From a virus, in IMG/VR virus record IMGVR_UViG_3300032294_000946, positions 1-49,670 of that record: DNA of 49,670 nt; one strand, given 5' to 3'. Below, piece by piece: positions 6,603 through 14,032 of the stretch. How positions within the stretch are numbered: the first letter of the stretch is position 1; every line of letters starts with the position of its first letter. The notes beneath the pieces are model-generated. The model saw only the letters and a list, made by a program, of their open reading frames with translations, ran no database searches and was not told where the DNA came from. A program made the translations under genes and the position numbers.

Positions 6603-7499
6603 ATGGCAGAAAAGTATTTCGAAAAATTTCCATTAATAACATACAGTAATAATCAAGCAGTAGATATTACTAAGAGAGTTGCTCTTTTAGAAAGAGTTTC
6701 AACTAATCCATACGTCTTTTATCCTTATGAGATACAGTCAAACGAAAGAGCAGATCAACTATCAGAAAGATATTATAAAGATTCTTATAGAAGTTGGGCT
6801 CTTTACATAACAAACAAAATCGTTGATCCTTATTATGAATGGTATTTAAGCGAAAACGAATTTAACGAGTTTATTGTTGGTAAATATCAAAGCATAGCTT
6901 TAGCGCAACAAAAGATAAAGTATTATAGAAATAATTGGGAAGAAACAGACGAAAAAGAGATAAGTGTTTCTGAGTATAATTCATTAACTTATGAAGCTAA
7001 AACTTATTTTGAACCTATTTTCGGTATTTCTAGTCAAGTAGAAAAATATAAAAGAAAACAACTTGATTGGAAATTAAAGACTAATTTTATTTGTAGATAT
7101 ATTGTTAATGCTACACCAGAAATATTTAATAGATTTAAAGAGGATGAAATAGTAAAAATAGTATATGATCCTTTTAATTCTGGAAACGGTCAATTAGTCG
7201 CCGCTACTTCGAATAGCGTTGTTCTCAATCATATGAGAGGAAATTTTGCAGTAACAAATACGGTTTCAGTAACTAATACAAGTTATTTGTATGGAACAGA
7301 AAGTGGAGCTAATTTATCTTTTATAGGATTCTATTCTTTAGCTAATAATCTGACTGAAGACGTATTATCTTATTGGACTGGTGTTAGTTATTATGATTAT
7401 GAAAACGAAAGAAACGAATATAACAAGACTATTAGAGTTCTTGATTCTTCGTTTAAACAAATTATTGCTGACAATTTAAAAGATCTTATGAAGGAATAA
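6603..7499 (+). CDS. 53: Baseplate wedge protein gp53
   Basis: The 298-aa product matches gp53 in its N-terminal part: YFEKFPLITYSNNQAVDITK, then RYYKDSYRSWALYITNKIVDPYYEWYLSE, which corresponds to T4's single-neighbour reading frame around 'PQLYWVLLMCN..YDPYYGW'. gp53 locks adjacent wedges together around the hub. The protein is about 100 residues longer than T4 gp53 (196 aa); residues ~165-250 form an inserted beta-rich segment (VKIVYDPFNSGNGQLVAATS). Arginine is encoded almost wholly by AGA, unlike the capsid genes. It sits one base after gp48 and one base before gp27. Confidence 0.85.
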   Translation: MAEKYFEKFPLITYSNNQAVDITKRVALLERVSTNPYVFYPYEIQSNERADQLSERYYKDSYRSWALYITNKIVDPYYEWYLSENEFNEFIVGKYQSIALAQQKIKYYRNNWEETDEKEISVSEYNSLTYEAKTYFEPIFGISSQVEKYKRKQLDWKLKTNFICRYIVNATPEIFNRFKEDEIVKIVYDPFNSGNGQLVAATSNSVVLNHMRGNFAVTNTVSVTNTSYLYGTESGANLSFIGFYSLANNLTEDVLSYWTGVSYYDYENERNEYNKTIRVLDSSFKQIIADNLKDLMKE

Positions 7500-7500
7500 T

Positions 7501-8760
7501 ATGCCTCCTGGAGATATAAAGTTTTCAACTTTAAAAATAGGCGATATTGATTTAACAGATTATAAAACTGCTGGATTCGGTGGTGCTAATATCTATGAAG
7601 ATATTTTTAATCCATATGGCCCAGTAGCAGAAATAAGAGTTGTTGATCATTCTGACGTTTTGGGAAAGAAAAACCTAAACGGAGCCTATGACAAAGATGT
7701 TGAGATTTCAATAAGCCCTGAAGGTAGTGGAGGAAATTCTACTGGTTCAGGGGAAAGAAAATTCAAATTCAAAATGCTTCAGAATAAAAATCTTGACGAT
7801 TTATCAAAGAAGCACTCAGCTGCAGGTCATTTTAAACAGTATGACATTCGTTCTGTTTCTGCAGAAATGTTGAATGCGCAGAGTAACTATATTCAAAAAA
7901 GTTATAACGGTCAAACACATACAGTCGTAGAAGATGTTTTGAAAAATGGTTTTAAGACAGATAAACAAGTTGAAATAAAAAGTAAAACATCAGGAAAAAG
8001 AAGAATAGTTGTTAATAACGAACATCCATTAGATGTTTTACACAAGATGAATAGTCAGCATGTTTCTGATACAGAAAAGTCTTCTTGTTTTGTCTGTTTT
8101 CAACAAGCAAAAAACGGACAACAGAAATACGTATTTGCTACGTTTGAGAAGTTATTTGAAGAGAAATCAAGCGTTAAACTTACGCAAAGAACTGATTTAG
8201 ATTTCGGTAATGCTTCTGAAAAAGATAAACAGAATTCTATTATTTGGTTTAAAGCTCCAGATTCGTTTTTTACTGCTCCAAGAGCGTTAATTAAAGGTAA
8301 TGAACAGACATTTAACTTGACAACACATCAACCATGCGATGTTAACCCAGAAGACGATAATCAGTTTAAATTCTTAGACCAACCTGTGTTTAAAAGTTCA
8401 AATTCAAAAATGAAAAAAATTCCTATTGGTTCTGTTTATGATAAAGCTAATGATAAAGAAAAACACACAACAGCTTCTGCAAAGGTTAAAAGAGCAGCAT
8501 TTCTAGCGCATCTTTCTCAAAACTCTGCAGAGCTTGAAACTTACTTTAATCCTGATATTCATTTAGGCAGTGTTATAGATTTAAATATACCTAAAAAATC
8601 TAATGATAGCGATGGTCAGGGCGAAAAACAGTTTAACGGTAAAGCATTGGTTGTGGCTATACGAACTAAAATAAAACCAACTGGTCAAGCGCCACATGCG
8701 ACTATGATATTAAGAGTAGTGAAAGCTTCTTATAAAGAAGGAGGTAATGGTCAGGCATGA
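7501..8760 (+). CDS. 27: Baseplate hub protein gp27-like
   Basis: The 419-aa protein is placed between gp53 and the gp5 OB protein, where the hub ring protein is expected, and its length fits T4 gp27 (391 aa). The N-terminal part has the hub pattern of paired strands (IGDIDLTDYKTAGFGGANIYEDIF, AEIRVVDHSDVLGKK, with a Gly/Ser loop), and a central VNNEHPLDVLHKMNSQHVSD segment resembles the gpD/VgrG hub family. Trimeric gp27 adapts the hexameric tube to the trimeric spike. Its stop overlaps the next start (ATGA). Recognition rests on context plus fold-like pattern, not on long identical motifs. Confidence 0.65.
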   Translation: MPPGDIKFSTLKIGDIDLTDYKTAGFGGANIYEDIFNPYGPVAEIRVVDHSDVLGKKNLNGAYDKDVEISISPEGSGGNSTGSGERKFKFKMLQNKNLDDLSKKHSAAGHFKQYDIRSVSAEMLNAQSNYIQKSYNGQTHTVVEDVLKNGFKTDKQVEIKSKTSGKRRIVVNNEHPLDVLHKMNSQHVSDTEKSSCFVCFQQAKNGQQKYVFATFEKLFEEKSSVKLTQRTDLDFGNASEKDKQNSIIWFKAPDSFFTAPRALIKGNEQTFNLTTHQPCDVNPEDDNQFKFLDQPVFKSSNSKMKKIPIGSVYDKANDKEKHTTASAKVKRAAFLAHLSQNSAELETYFNPDIHLGSVIDLNIPKKSNDSDGQGEKQFNGKALVVAIRTKIKPTGQAPHATMILRVVKASYKEGGNGQA

Positions 8761-9056
8761 TTAGAATAGCAGAAGTTAGAAACTTCGAAGACGATCCAAC
8801 TAAATCTGGTCGTGTAAGAGTTAGAATCTATGGTAAAAACAATGACGAACAAGAAGTAAAAGATGACGAATTGCCATGGGCTACAGTAATGCATCCTATT
8901 ACTTCGGCAGCAACTTCGAAAATAGGAGTGGTACCTTCTGGATTAGTAGTTGGTTCAAGAGTTGTTATAACATATTTACCCGATGATACAGCTGAACTTT
9001 ATCCAATCGTAATAGGTTCAATAGCACGTGGTGATCTACCAGAAGGCAAGTCATAA
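8757..9056 (+). CDS. 5: gp5 OB-fold domain protein (split spike)
   Basis: The 99-aa product matches only the N-terminal OB domain of T4 gp5: VRNFEDDPTKSGRVRVRIYG, DDELPWATVMHP, and VGSRVVITYLPDDTAELYPIVIGSI. This domain fits the hub trimer onto the spike. In T4 it continues into a lysozyme domain and a beta-helix needle, but here the gene ends after the OB domain. The needle lies 1.4 kb downstream as its own gene, and no lysozyme is present between them. The start overlaps the gp27 stop, and its own stop overlaps the next ATG (TAATG), so the gene boundary is genuine rather than a frameshift. Confidence 0.85.
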   Translation: MIRIAEVRNFEDDPTKSGRVRVRIYGKNNDEQEVKDDELPWATVMHPITSAATSKIGVVPSGLVVGSRVVITYLPDDTAELYPIVIGSIARGDLPEGKS

Positions 9057-10465
9057 TGGCTGTTAGTAAAGAAAAAGATAAAAGCACAGGTGGTAAGATT
9101 AAAAAACCTGGTATTGATAATCCTGGTTATTCAAAAGGAGACAGCCAGGATAAAGAAGCATTCAAAGAAAAGAATAATATTTGGAATAATCAAACTATTG
9201 ATCAAAAGGCACCTAAAGTTGATGAGAAAGAAGTCAAGTTTGGTGATGTCCCATTTGTAGGTAGTGATGATGCTAAATCTCTAAGTGATATTAGAGAAAA
9301 GTTTGCTCCTAATGCTGATAAACCTACTACTGCTTCTGATACTAAAAGCAAAAAGTTACCAGAGATAACAAAAGGAGTAGATCCTCAGGGATTAGCTCAA
9401 ATGTTACCAAGTATGCTTAGTAGTTTTGGTAGAAGCAGAGATGGTATGAATATTACTATCCCTGCAGCCAGAATACAGATTGTAACTGATGCTTTTGCTG
9501 GAGCTCTTATTATACTGGCTAACAAACTTGGTTACCAACAAGTTATCAATGTTATGGGCGTAGCTTTAGGAGGTGATCAGATTGATGCTGTTTTAGATCC
9601 TCCATACAGACCAGTTGTGTTTAATGGTATTGTTGATATGATTAAAGCTGCGGTATTGTATGGCCCTAACAACTTACCGCAACCAGTTTATAATAAAGTA
9701 ACTTATGGAAAGTTCGCTCCACAACCTCTTGTTTCTGCTGTGGATGTACCTTTACTATACGTTAAACAATATTATTCAGTAGCTGTTGATCCATGGCCAG
9801 GATATATTGAATGGATTTCTCCTGATGGAAAAGATAAAGTTTATGTTAAGAGAGAACCAAAAGACTATCCAACAGATTCTGCCTATGAAGAACTTTATAA
9901 TGATGCTGAGATAAATCTTTCTAATAGAATGCTGCCATACGTAGCTTCTAACACTTTGACAGCACAGATTATGAATCAGATATTAAGAGAGCAAGATCAG
10001 TTCACTTATACTACTGGTATGAACATTACTATTGGTAACGGTTCTGGCGGTGGTGGAAACGCTATGCAAGCTCTCGGGCAACTTCTGGGTATGTTACAAC
10101 CTATTGTCCAAAAGTTTAAAAATGGCCAACTCATGGAAGGAGTTCTGGATAAAGAAAAAAACAGAAAGGCCATGGAAAAATATGAAAAGAATATGGGCAA
10201 CCTGAACAAACTGGAAAAAGAAACCAGTAAAGCCTTTGGTCTCAATAATATGGGCGATCTTCAGAATCTACAAGGAAAACTTGGACAGTTCAAAGGCGGA
10301 GGTGGCGGAGGCGGAGGTGGTTCTGGTGGTGGAGCACAACCTCCTTCAGGAGGAGATAGTTCGCCGCCACCTTCAAGTAATACTTCTCCATTCACACCAA
10401 AAGAACTAAGTAGTACTAGTAATCTTTTGAAGATTTTGGCTAATACTAATCCAGAGTCAATATAA
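9056..10465 (+). CDS. Unknown hub-associated structural protein
   Basis: A 469-aa protein of no family I recognise, inserted between the two halves of the split gp5. Residues 1-105 are charged and low in hydrophobics. Residues ~110-310 look folded (ITIPAARIQIVTDAFAGALI, LGYQQVINVMGVALGG, YYSVAVDPWPGYIEWISPDG). After a GSGGGGN linker comes a helical, Lys/Glu-rich stretch (~345-400), then a poly-Gly tract and a Pro/Ser C-terminus. Start and stop both overlap neighbours (TAATG), so it is translated within the hub operon and is probably a virion component. It takes the place where T4 gp5 carries lysozyme, but nothing in it resembles a lysozyme. Confidence 0.7.
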   Translation: MAVSKEKDKSTGGKIKKPGIDNPGYSKGDSQDKEAFKEKNNIWNNQTIDQKAPKVDEKEVKFGDVPFVGSDDAKSLSDIREKFAPNADKPTTASDTKSKKLPEITKGVDPQGLAQMLPSMLSSFGRSRDGMNITIPAARIQIVTDAFAGALIILANKLGYQQVINVMGVALGGDQIDAVLDPPYRPVVFNGIVDMIKAAVLYGPNNLPQPVYNKVTYGKFAPQPLVSAVDVPLLYVKQYYSVAVDPWPGYIEWISPDGKDKVYVKREPKDYPTDSAYEELYNDAEINLSNRMLPYVASNTLTAQIMNQILREQDQFTYTTGMNITIGNGSGGGGNAMQALGQLLGMLQPIVQKFKNGQLMEGVLDKEKNRKAMEKYEKNMGNLNKLEKETSKAFGLNNMGDLQNLQGKLGQFKGGGGGGGGGSGGGAQPPSGGDSSPPPSSNTSPFTPKELSSTSNLLKILANTNPESI

Positions 10466-11433
10466 TGGCAAACAAAAAAACTAATAAAAAACTACCTAAG
10501 TGTGCTGTAAATGAAGGCGAGATTAAGCCAAAATATGGTTATGTTCACGGCGAAGCAGATGCATGCGGTGGTGGTCATTTACGTTATAGAAATCCAAAAG
10601 AACACAAGAAAACATGGGAACAGACTGTAAAACCTTCTGGGCATTATCATACTGTTCAACATGACCAGGAAGATAATGAAATACAAACTCAACTAAACTC
10701 TGGTCACATAAGAACCTATACAGCTAAAGGTCATTCTCTTCAAGTTGATGGGCAAATGGATGTAAACGGAGAAAAGACAGGAAGCCATCAGTTTGGTGGA
10801 GATTATCAAAGCCAAATAAAAGGCGATCGTTATAGAGGAACTGGAGGAAAAGAGTTCAAAGGTTCTGCTGGCGGAGTATTTGAACACCACACAGGCGCTG
10901 GTGCAGGCGGAGGTTCTGGGTCTTCTGGTGGTGGCGGTCTTATGGCTACCTATGGAGCTACATCAGGTGGTATGGATGGAGATAACGGCGGAACCAAATA
11001 TAATAAGGTAGTCAAAGGAGACGAGGTTCGAAAAAACTCTGAGGGAAACGATCATTATAATGTAGAAGGCGATTATGTAAGAGCTATCAAAGGTACTAAG
11101 ATCACTATGATCAAAGAAGGCGATTATGCCACAAATGTTCAGGGTGGTAACTGGGATACGGATATTTCAAAGAAAGCCAGAATGAAATCTGGTGATGATA
11201 TGGGTTTGATAACTGAAAAGAATTTAGCGACTTCTTCTAAAGAAAAAACTAGTATCACTTCTGGTAAAGATATGACTCTTAAGAGTGATGCTAAAACTGA
11301 TATGAAATCTCAACAGGATATGACCATTGAATCACAATCTAAAATCACCATCAAAGTTGGTGGCTCTTCTATCGTTATTGAAAGCGGTTCAATCACTATT
11401 AAGTCGTCTCAGATTAAGTTTGAACAAGGTTAA
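10465..11433 (+). CDS. Baseplate central spike, gp5/VgrG-type beta-helix needle
   Basis: The 322-aa product has an N-terminal region rich in His and Gly (KYGYVHGEADACGGGHLRYR, SGHYHTVQHDQE), a Gly/Ser linker around residues 148-175, and a C-terminal repeat of short strands ending ITIKVGGSSIVIESGSITIK. The last motif is typical of the tip of gp5, VgrG and P2 gpV needles, which form a trimeric beta-helix that punctures the outer membrane. With the separate OB protein it reconstitutes gp5 without lysozyme. A PAAR protein that would cap the needle follows two bases later. The N-terminal part probably binds the hub, which is inferred. Confidence 0.85.
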   Translation: MANKKTNKKLPKCAVNEGEIKPKYGYVHGEADACGGGHLRYRNPKEHKKTWEQTVKPSGHYHTVQHDQEDNEIQTQLNSGHIRTYTAKGHSLQVDGQMDVNGEKTGSHQFGGDYQSQIKGDRYRGTGGKEFKGSAGGVFEHHTGAGAGGGSGSSGGGGLMATYGATSGGMDGDNGGTKYNKVVKGDEVRKNSEGNDHYNVEGDYVRAIKGTKITMIKEGDYATNVQGGNWDTDISKKARMKSGDDMGLITEKNLATSSKEKTSITSGKDMTLKSDAKTDMKSQQDMTIESQSKITIKVGGSSIVIESGSITIKSSQIKFEQG

Positions 11434-11435
11434 AA

Positions 11436-11702
11436 ATGCCAAAAGCTCATAAAGAACAAGATCAAAGAGAAGGCGGAGCAACCACTATATCACAAGGCCA
11501 GAGTTTTGTGACTATTGGCGGAAAGAAATGGGCTGTAGAGGGAGATCCAGATACAGCTGGCGGAGGAGCTCTTATTGCTTCTAAGACATATGTGAAGATA
11601 GGCGGTAAATCAGTTATTGTTGATGGCGATAATGCAAGTCCAGATAGAATAACACAAAATCCAAGAGCTAAAAGTCCAGATGGATTCGTAGAGGTAAGTT
11701 AA
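11436..11702 (+). CDS. PAAR-repeat spike tip protein (gp5.4-like)
   Basis: The 88-aa protein shows the PAAR pattern of short strands and Gly turns: TTISQGQSFVTIGGKKWAV, GGGALIASKTYVKIGGKSV and IVDGDNASPD. PAAR proteins form a small metal-bound cone that sharpens the beta-helix spike; T4 gp5.4 (97 aa) is of this type. The location immediately after the needle gene, and overlap with gp25 (GTTAATG), fit. The usual ligand set is not obvious: His5 is the only histidine near the N-terminus and there is no cysteine. Confidence 0.8.
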   Translation: MPKAHKEQDQREGGATTISQGQSFVTIGGKKWAVEGDPDTAGGGALIASKTYVKIGGKSVIVDGDNASPDRITQNPRAKSPDGFVEVS

Positions 11703-12187
11703 TGTCTAATCAAATAAGAAGAGCAGAGACGCTTACAGGTACACAAAAAAAGGTAGAGTTTTTCTCTGATTTTGTTACTAGTTTTGCTCCTACACCAGTT
11801 GGTAATCAACTCGGAAGGGTTATAAACGAAAAAGCAGTTAATCAAGCTCTAAAAAACTTGCTTCTAACTGATTTAGGAGAAAGATTGTTTCAGCCTAATG
11901 TAGGTTCAGACATATCATATTTTCTGTTTGAACCTAATGTTCAAGAAAATATAGACCAAATAGAAACATTCATTAGATCTGCAGTTAGCAACTTTGAACC
12001 AAGAGTAGAGATACAAAAAGTCTTTTTCAGTAGTGATGTTGGTGGAGTGCAAAACGATTTAGGTATTTCTGGATACATTGCAGGGAGACCTCCTGGAGAG
12101 TATGAGTTGAATATAACTATTATATACAATCTAATAAATAATCCAGAACCTATTACTTTCAACTTAGTATTGAAAAGAGTCAGATAA
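11702..12187 (+). CDS. 25: Baseplate wedge protein gp25
   Basis: The 161-aa protein is a gp25 family member: KNLLLTDLGERLFQPNVGSD, FLFEPNVQENIDQIETFIRS, and FEPRVEIQKV, which contains the EPR motif conserved from phages to type VI secretion TssE. gp25 joins the wedge (gp6) to the tube and sheath start and helps trigger sheath assembly. The T4 protein is 132 aa; the extra residues lie at the N-terminus. It is followed directly by gp6 with no spacer, the usual wedge order 25-6-7. Confidence 0.92.
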   Translation: MSNQIRRAETLTGTQKKVEFFSDFVTSFAPTPVGNQLGRVINEKAVNQALKNLLLTDLGERLFQPNVGSDISYFLFEPNVQENIDQIETFIRSAVSNFEPRVEIQKVFFSSDVGGVQNDLGISGYIAGRPPGEYELNITIIYNLINNPEPITFNLVLKRVR

Positions 12188-14032
12188 ATGGCCAACAGCT
12201 CATTAGCATTAAGTTCTTTAGATTTCGACACTCTTAAACAGAATCTTAAGGATTTTCTATCTTCTCAGTCTATTTTCAAAGATTATAACTTTGAAGGGTC
12301 TAACATCAATGTTCTGTTAGATGTCCTTTCGTATAACTCTTATCTGAACTCTTTTTATCTCAATATGGTAGCATCAGAGATGTTTCTGGATTCAGCCCAG
12401 AAATATGATTCTATTGCCTCGCATGCGAAAGAGCTAAATTACGTTCCTAGATCTGCTTCTCATGCTGTCACAGATATTTCTATAGAATTTGAAACTATAG
12501 GGCTGAAAAACAAGCTGGTAATCCCAAAAGGTACTAAATTCACAGGCACAAATTCTAATGGCACTTTTACCTTTGTAACAGATCAAACATCAACATATGT
12601 TTCTATCAATAATAATTTTAGTGTTGCTAATCTTTTAATCAAAGAAGGGCAATATTTTCAAGATAGTTATATAGTTGATTATAACATAGAAAACAATCGT
12701 TATCTAATATCAAACAAAAATGTTGATATTAGTAGTATCACAGTAGAAGTCAGTGAAAACTTTGGTGCTAATATTACTACTTTTAGTAGAGCAACTACTC
12801 TTTATGGACTTGATAACTTTTCTAATGTTTATTTTATTCAAGCGGCAGAAAATAATCTTTACGAACTAGTTTTTGGAGATGGTTATTTTGGTAGAAAACC
12901 TCTAAATCAATCAGTAGTAACAGTCAATTATATAGTAACAAATGGTTCTGATGCTAATGGTGTAAGAGAAATAACTCTTGCAGACGATATTGGTCCAATT
13001 AATCTTGGTAGAGTTAGTCCTTTATCTGTTTCAGTAAATCAAATAGCATCAGGAGGAGCTAATCAAGAGAATATTGATTCTGTTAGATTTACTGCACCTA
13101 GATACTTTGCTGCTCAGCAACGTGCAGTTTCAGAAGACGATTATGCATCGCTCGTTCTTGCTAACTTTGGCGGAGAGGTTGCTGACTGTGCTGTTTACGG
13201 TGGCGAGACAGTTGAGCCAAAGAGATATGGACGAGTTATTCTTTGTCTGAAGCCATCTTCAGGGACTATCGCTCCTAACTATGTTAAGAGTAAGGTGTCG
13301 AACTACCTAAAGAACTATATCGTTATTCCAAACAGAATCGTTATCACCGATCCTGAGTATGTATTCATTTATATGAAATCAATCGTCGAATATAACATTT
13401 ATCAGACAGCCAAAACACCAAAAGACATTCAGTCAGTGGTTGTTGATGCCGTTGTTAATTTCAGCGCTGCCAATTTAGAAAAATTTAATAGAGATTTCAG
13501 ATATAGTCGTTTGGTTTCAACTATTGACGATTCTGATGTAAGTATCTCAAGTAACCAATCAGATATTCGAGCTATTAAAAGAATATCTCCAAAAATTAAT
13601 TATCCTTATACTGCTGTTCTTGATATTAATAATGCTATTGATACTAGTTATGATTATGGCTATGTAGCAGATCTTTCTAAAAGCCCAACATATGATGCAT
13701 TGTTTGGTATTGCGTCAGTTATATCTTCACGATTTAATTATATATCTGCTGATAACATTTATTACGATCTTTGTTATATTCAAGATAACGGCAGTGGTTT
13801 AGTTAGCGTTTACACAGTTATTAATAGTATTCTTACTAAAATTGAAGACGTTGGTACTGTTGATTATAAAAAAGGAATATTGTATTTGAATGGTATAAGA
13901 GTGTCTAATTATGAAAATTATATTTCTATATATTTCAGAACAGTAAATAAAGATATTTTAGCAAGTAAAACTAAAATTATTATGATTGACCCTAATGATC
14001 TAAACATAGCTGTTAGAGAGACAAGTTACTAA
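12188..14032 (+). CDS. 6: Baseplate wedge protein gp6
   Basis: The 614-aa product matches gp6/J-like wedge proteins: LDVLSYNSYLNSFYLNMVASEM, EMFLDSAQKYDSIASHAKEL and YVPRSASHAVTDISIEFE at the N-terminus; YELVFGDGYFGRKPLN and the VTVNYIVTNGSDANG strand in the middle; FTAPRYFAAQQRAVSEDDY near residue 300. gp6 dimers form the inner baseplate ring. Length is close to T4 gp6 (660 aa). The block coding for residues ~300-400 uses more CGT/CTG codons than its surroundings. The stop overlaps the next start (TAATG). Confidence 0.9.
   Translation: MANSSLALSSLDFDTLKQNLKDFLSSQSIFKDYNFEGSNINVLLDVLSYNSYLNSFYLNMVASEMFLDSAQKYDSIASHAKELNYVPRSASHAVTDISIEFETIGLKNKLVIPKGTKFTGTNSNGTFTFVTDQTSTYVSINNNFSVANLLIKEGQYFQDSYIVDYNIENNRYLISNKNVDISSITVEVSENFGANITTFSRATTLYGLDNFSNVYFIQAAENNLYELVFGDGYFGRKPLNQSVVTVNYIVTNGSDANGVREITLADDIGPINLGRVSPLSVSVNQIASGGANQENIDSVRFTAPRYFAAQQRAVSEDDYASLVLANFGGEVADCAVYGGETVEPKRYGRVILCLKPSSGTIAPNYVKSKVSNYLKNYIVIPNRIVITDPEYVFIYMKSIVEYNIYQTAKTPKDIQSVVVDAVVNFSAANLEKFNRDFRYSRLVSTIDDSDVSISSNQSDIRAIKRISPKINYPYTAVLDINNAIDTSYDYGYVADLSKSPTYDALFGIASVISSRFNYISADNIYYDLCYIQDNGSGLVSVYTVINSILTKIEDVGTVDYKKGILYLNGIRVSNYENYISIYFRTVNKDILASKTKIIMIDPNDLNIAVRETSY

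Noticed and set aside
9056-10465. Hidden lysozyme domain within the unknown hub protein
   Set aside because: No Glu-8aa-Asp/Cys-5aa-Thr type catalytic arrangement or glycoside hydrolase motif was visible in the folded region.
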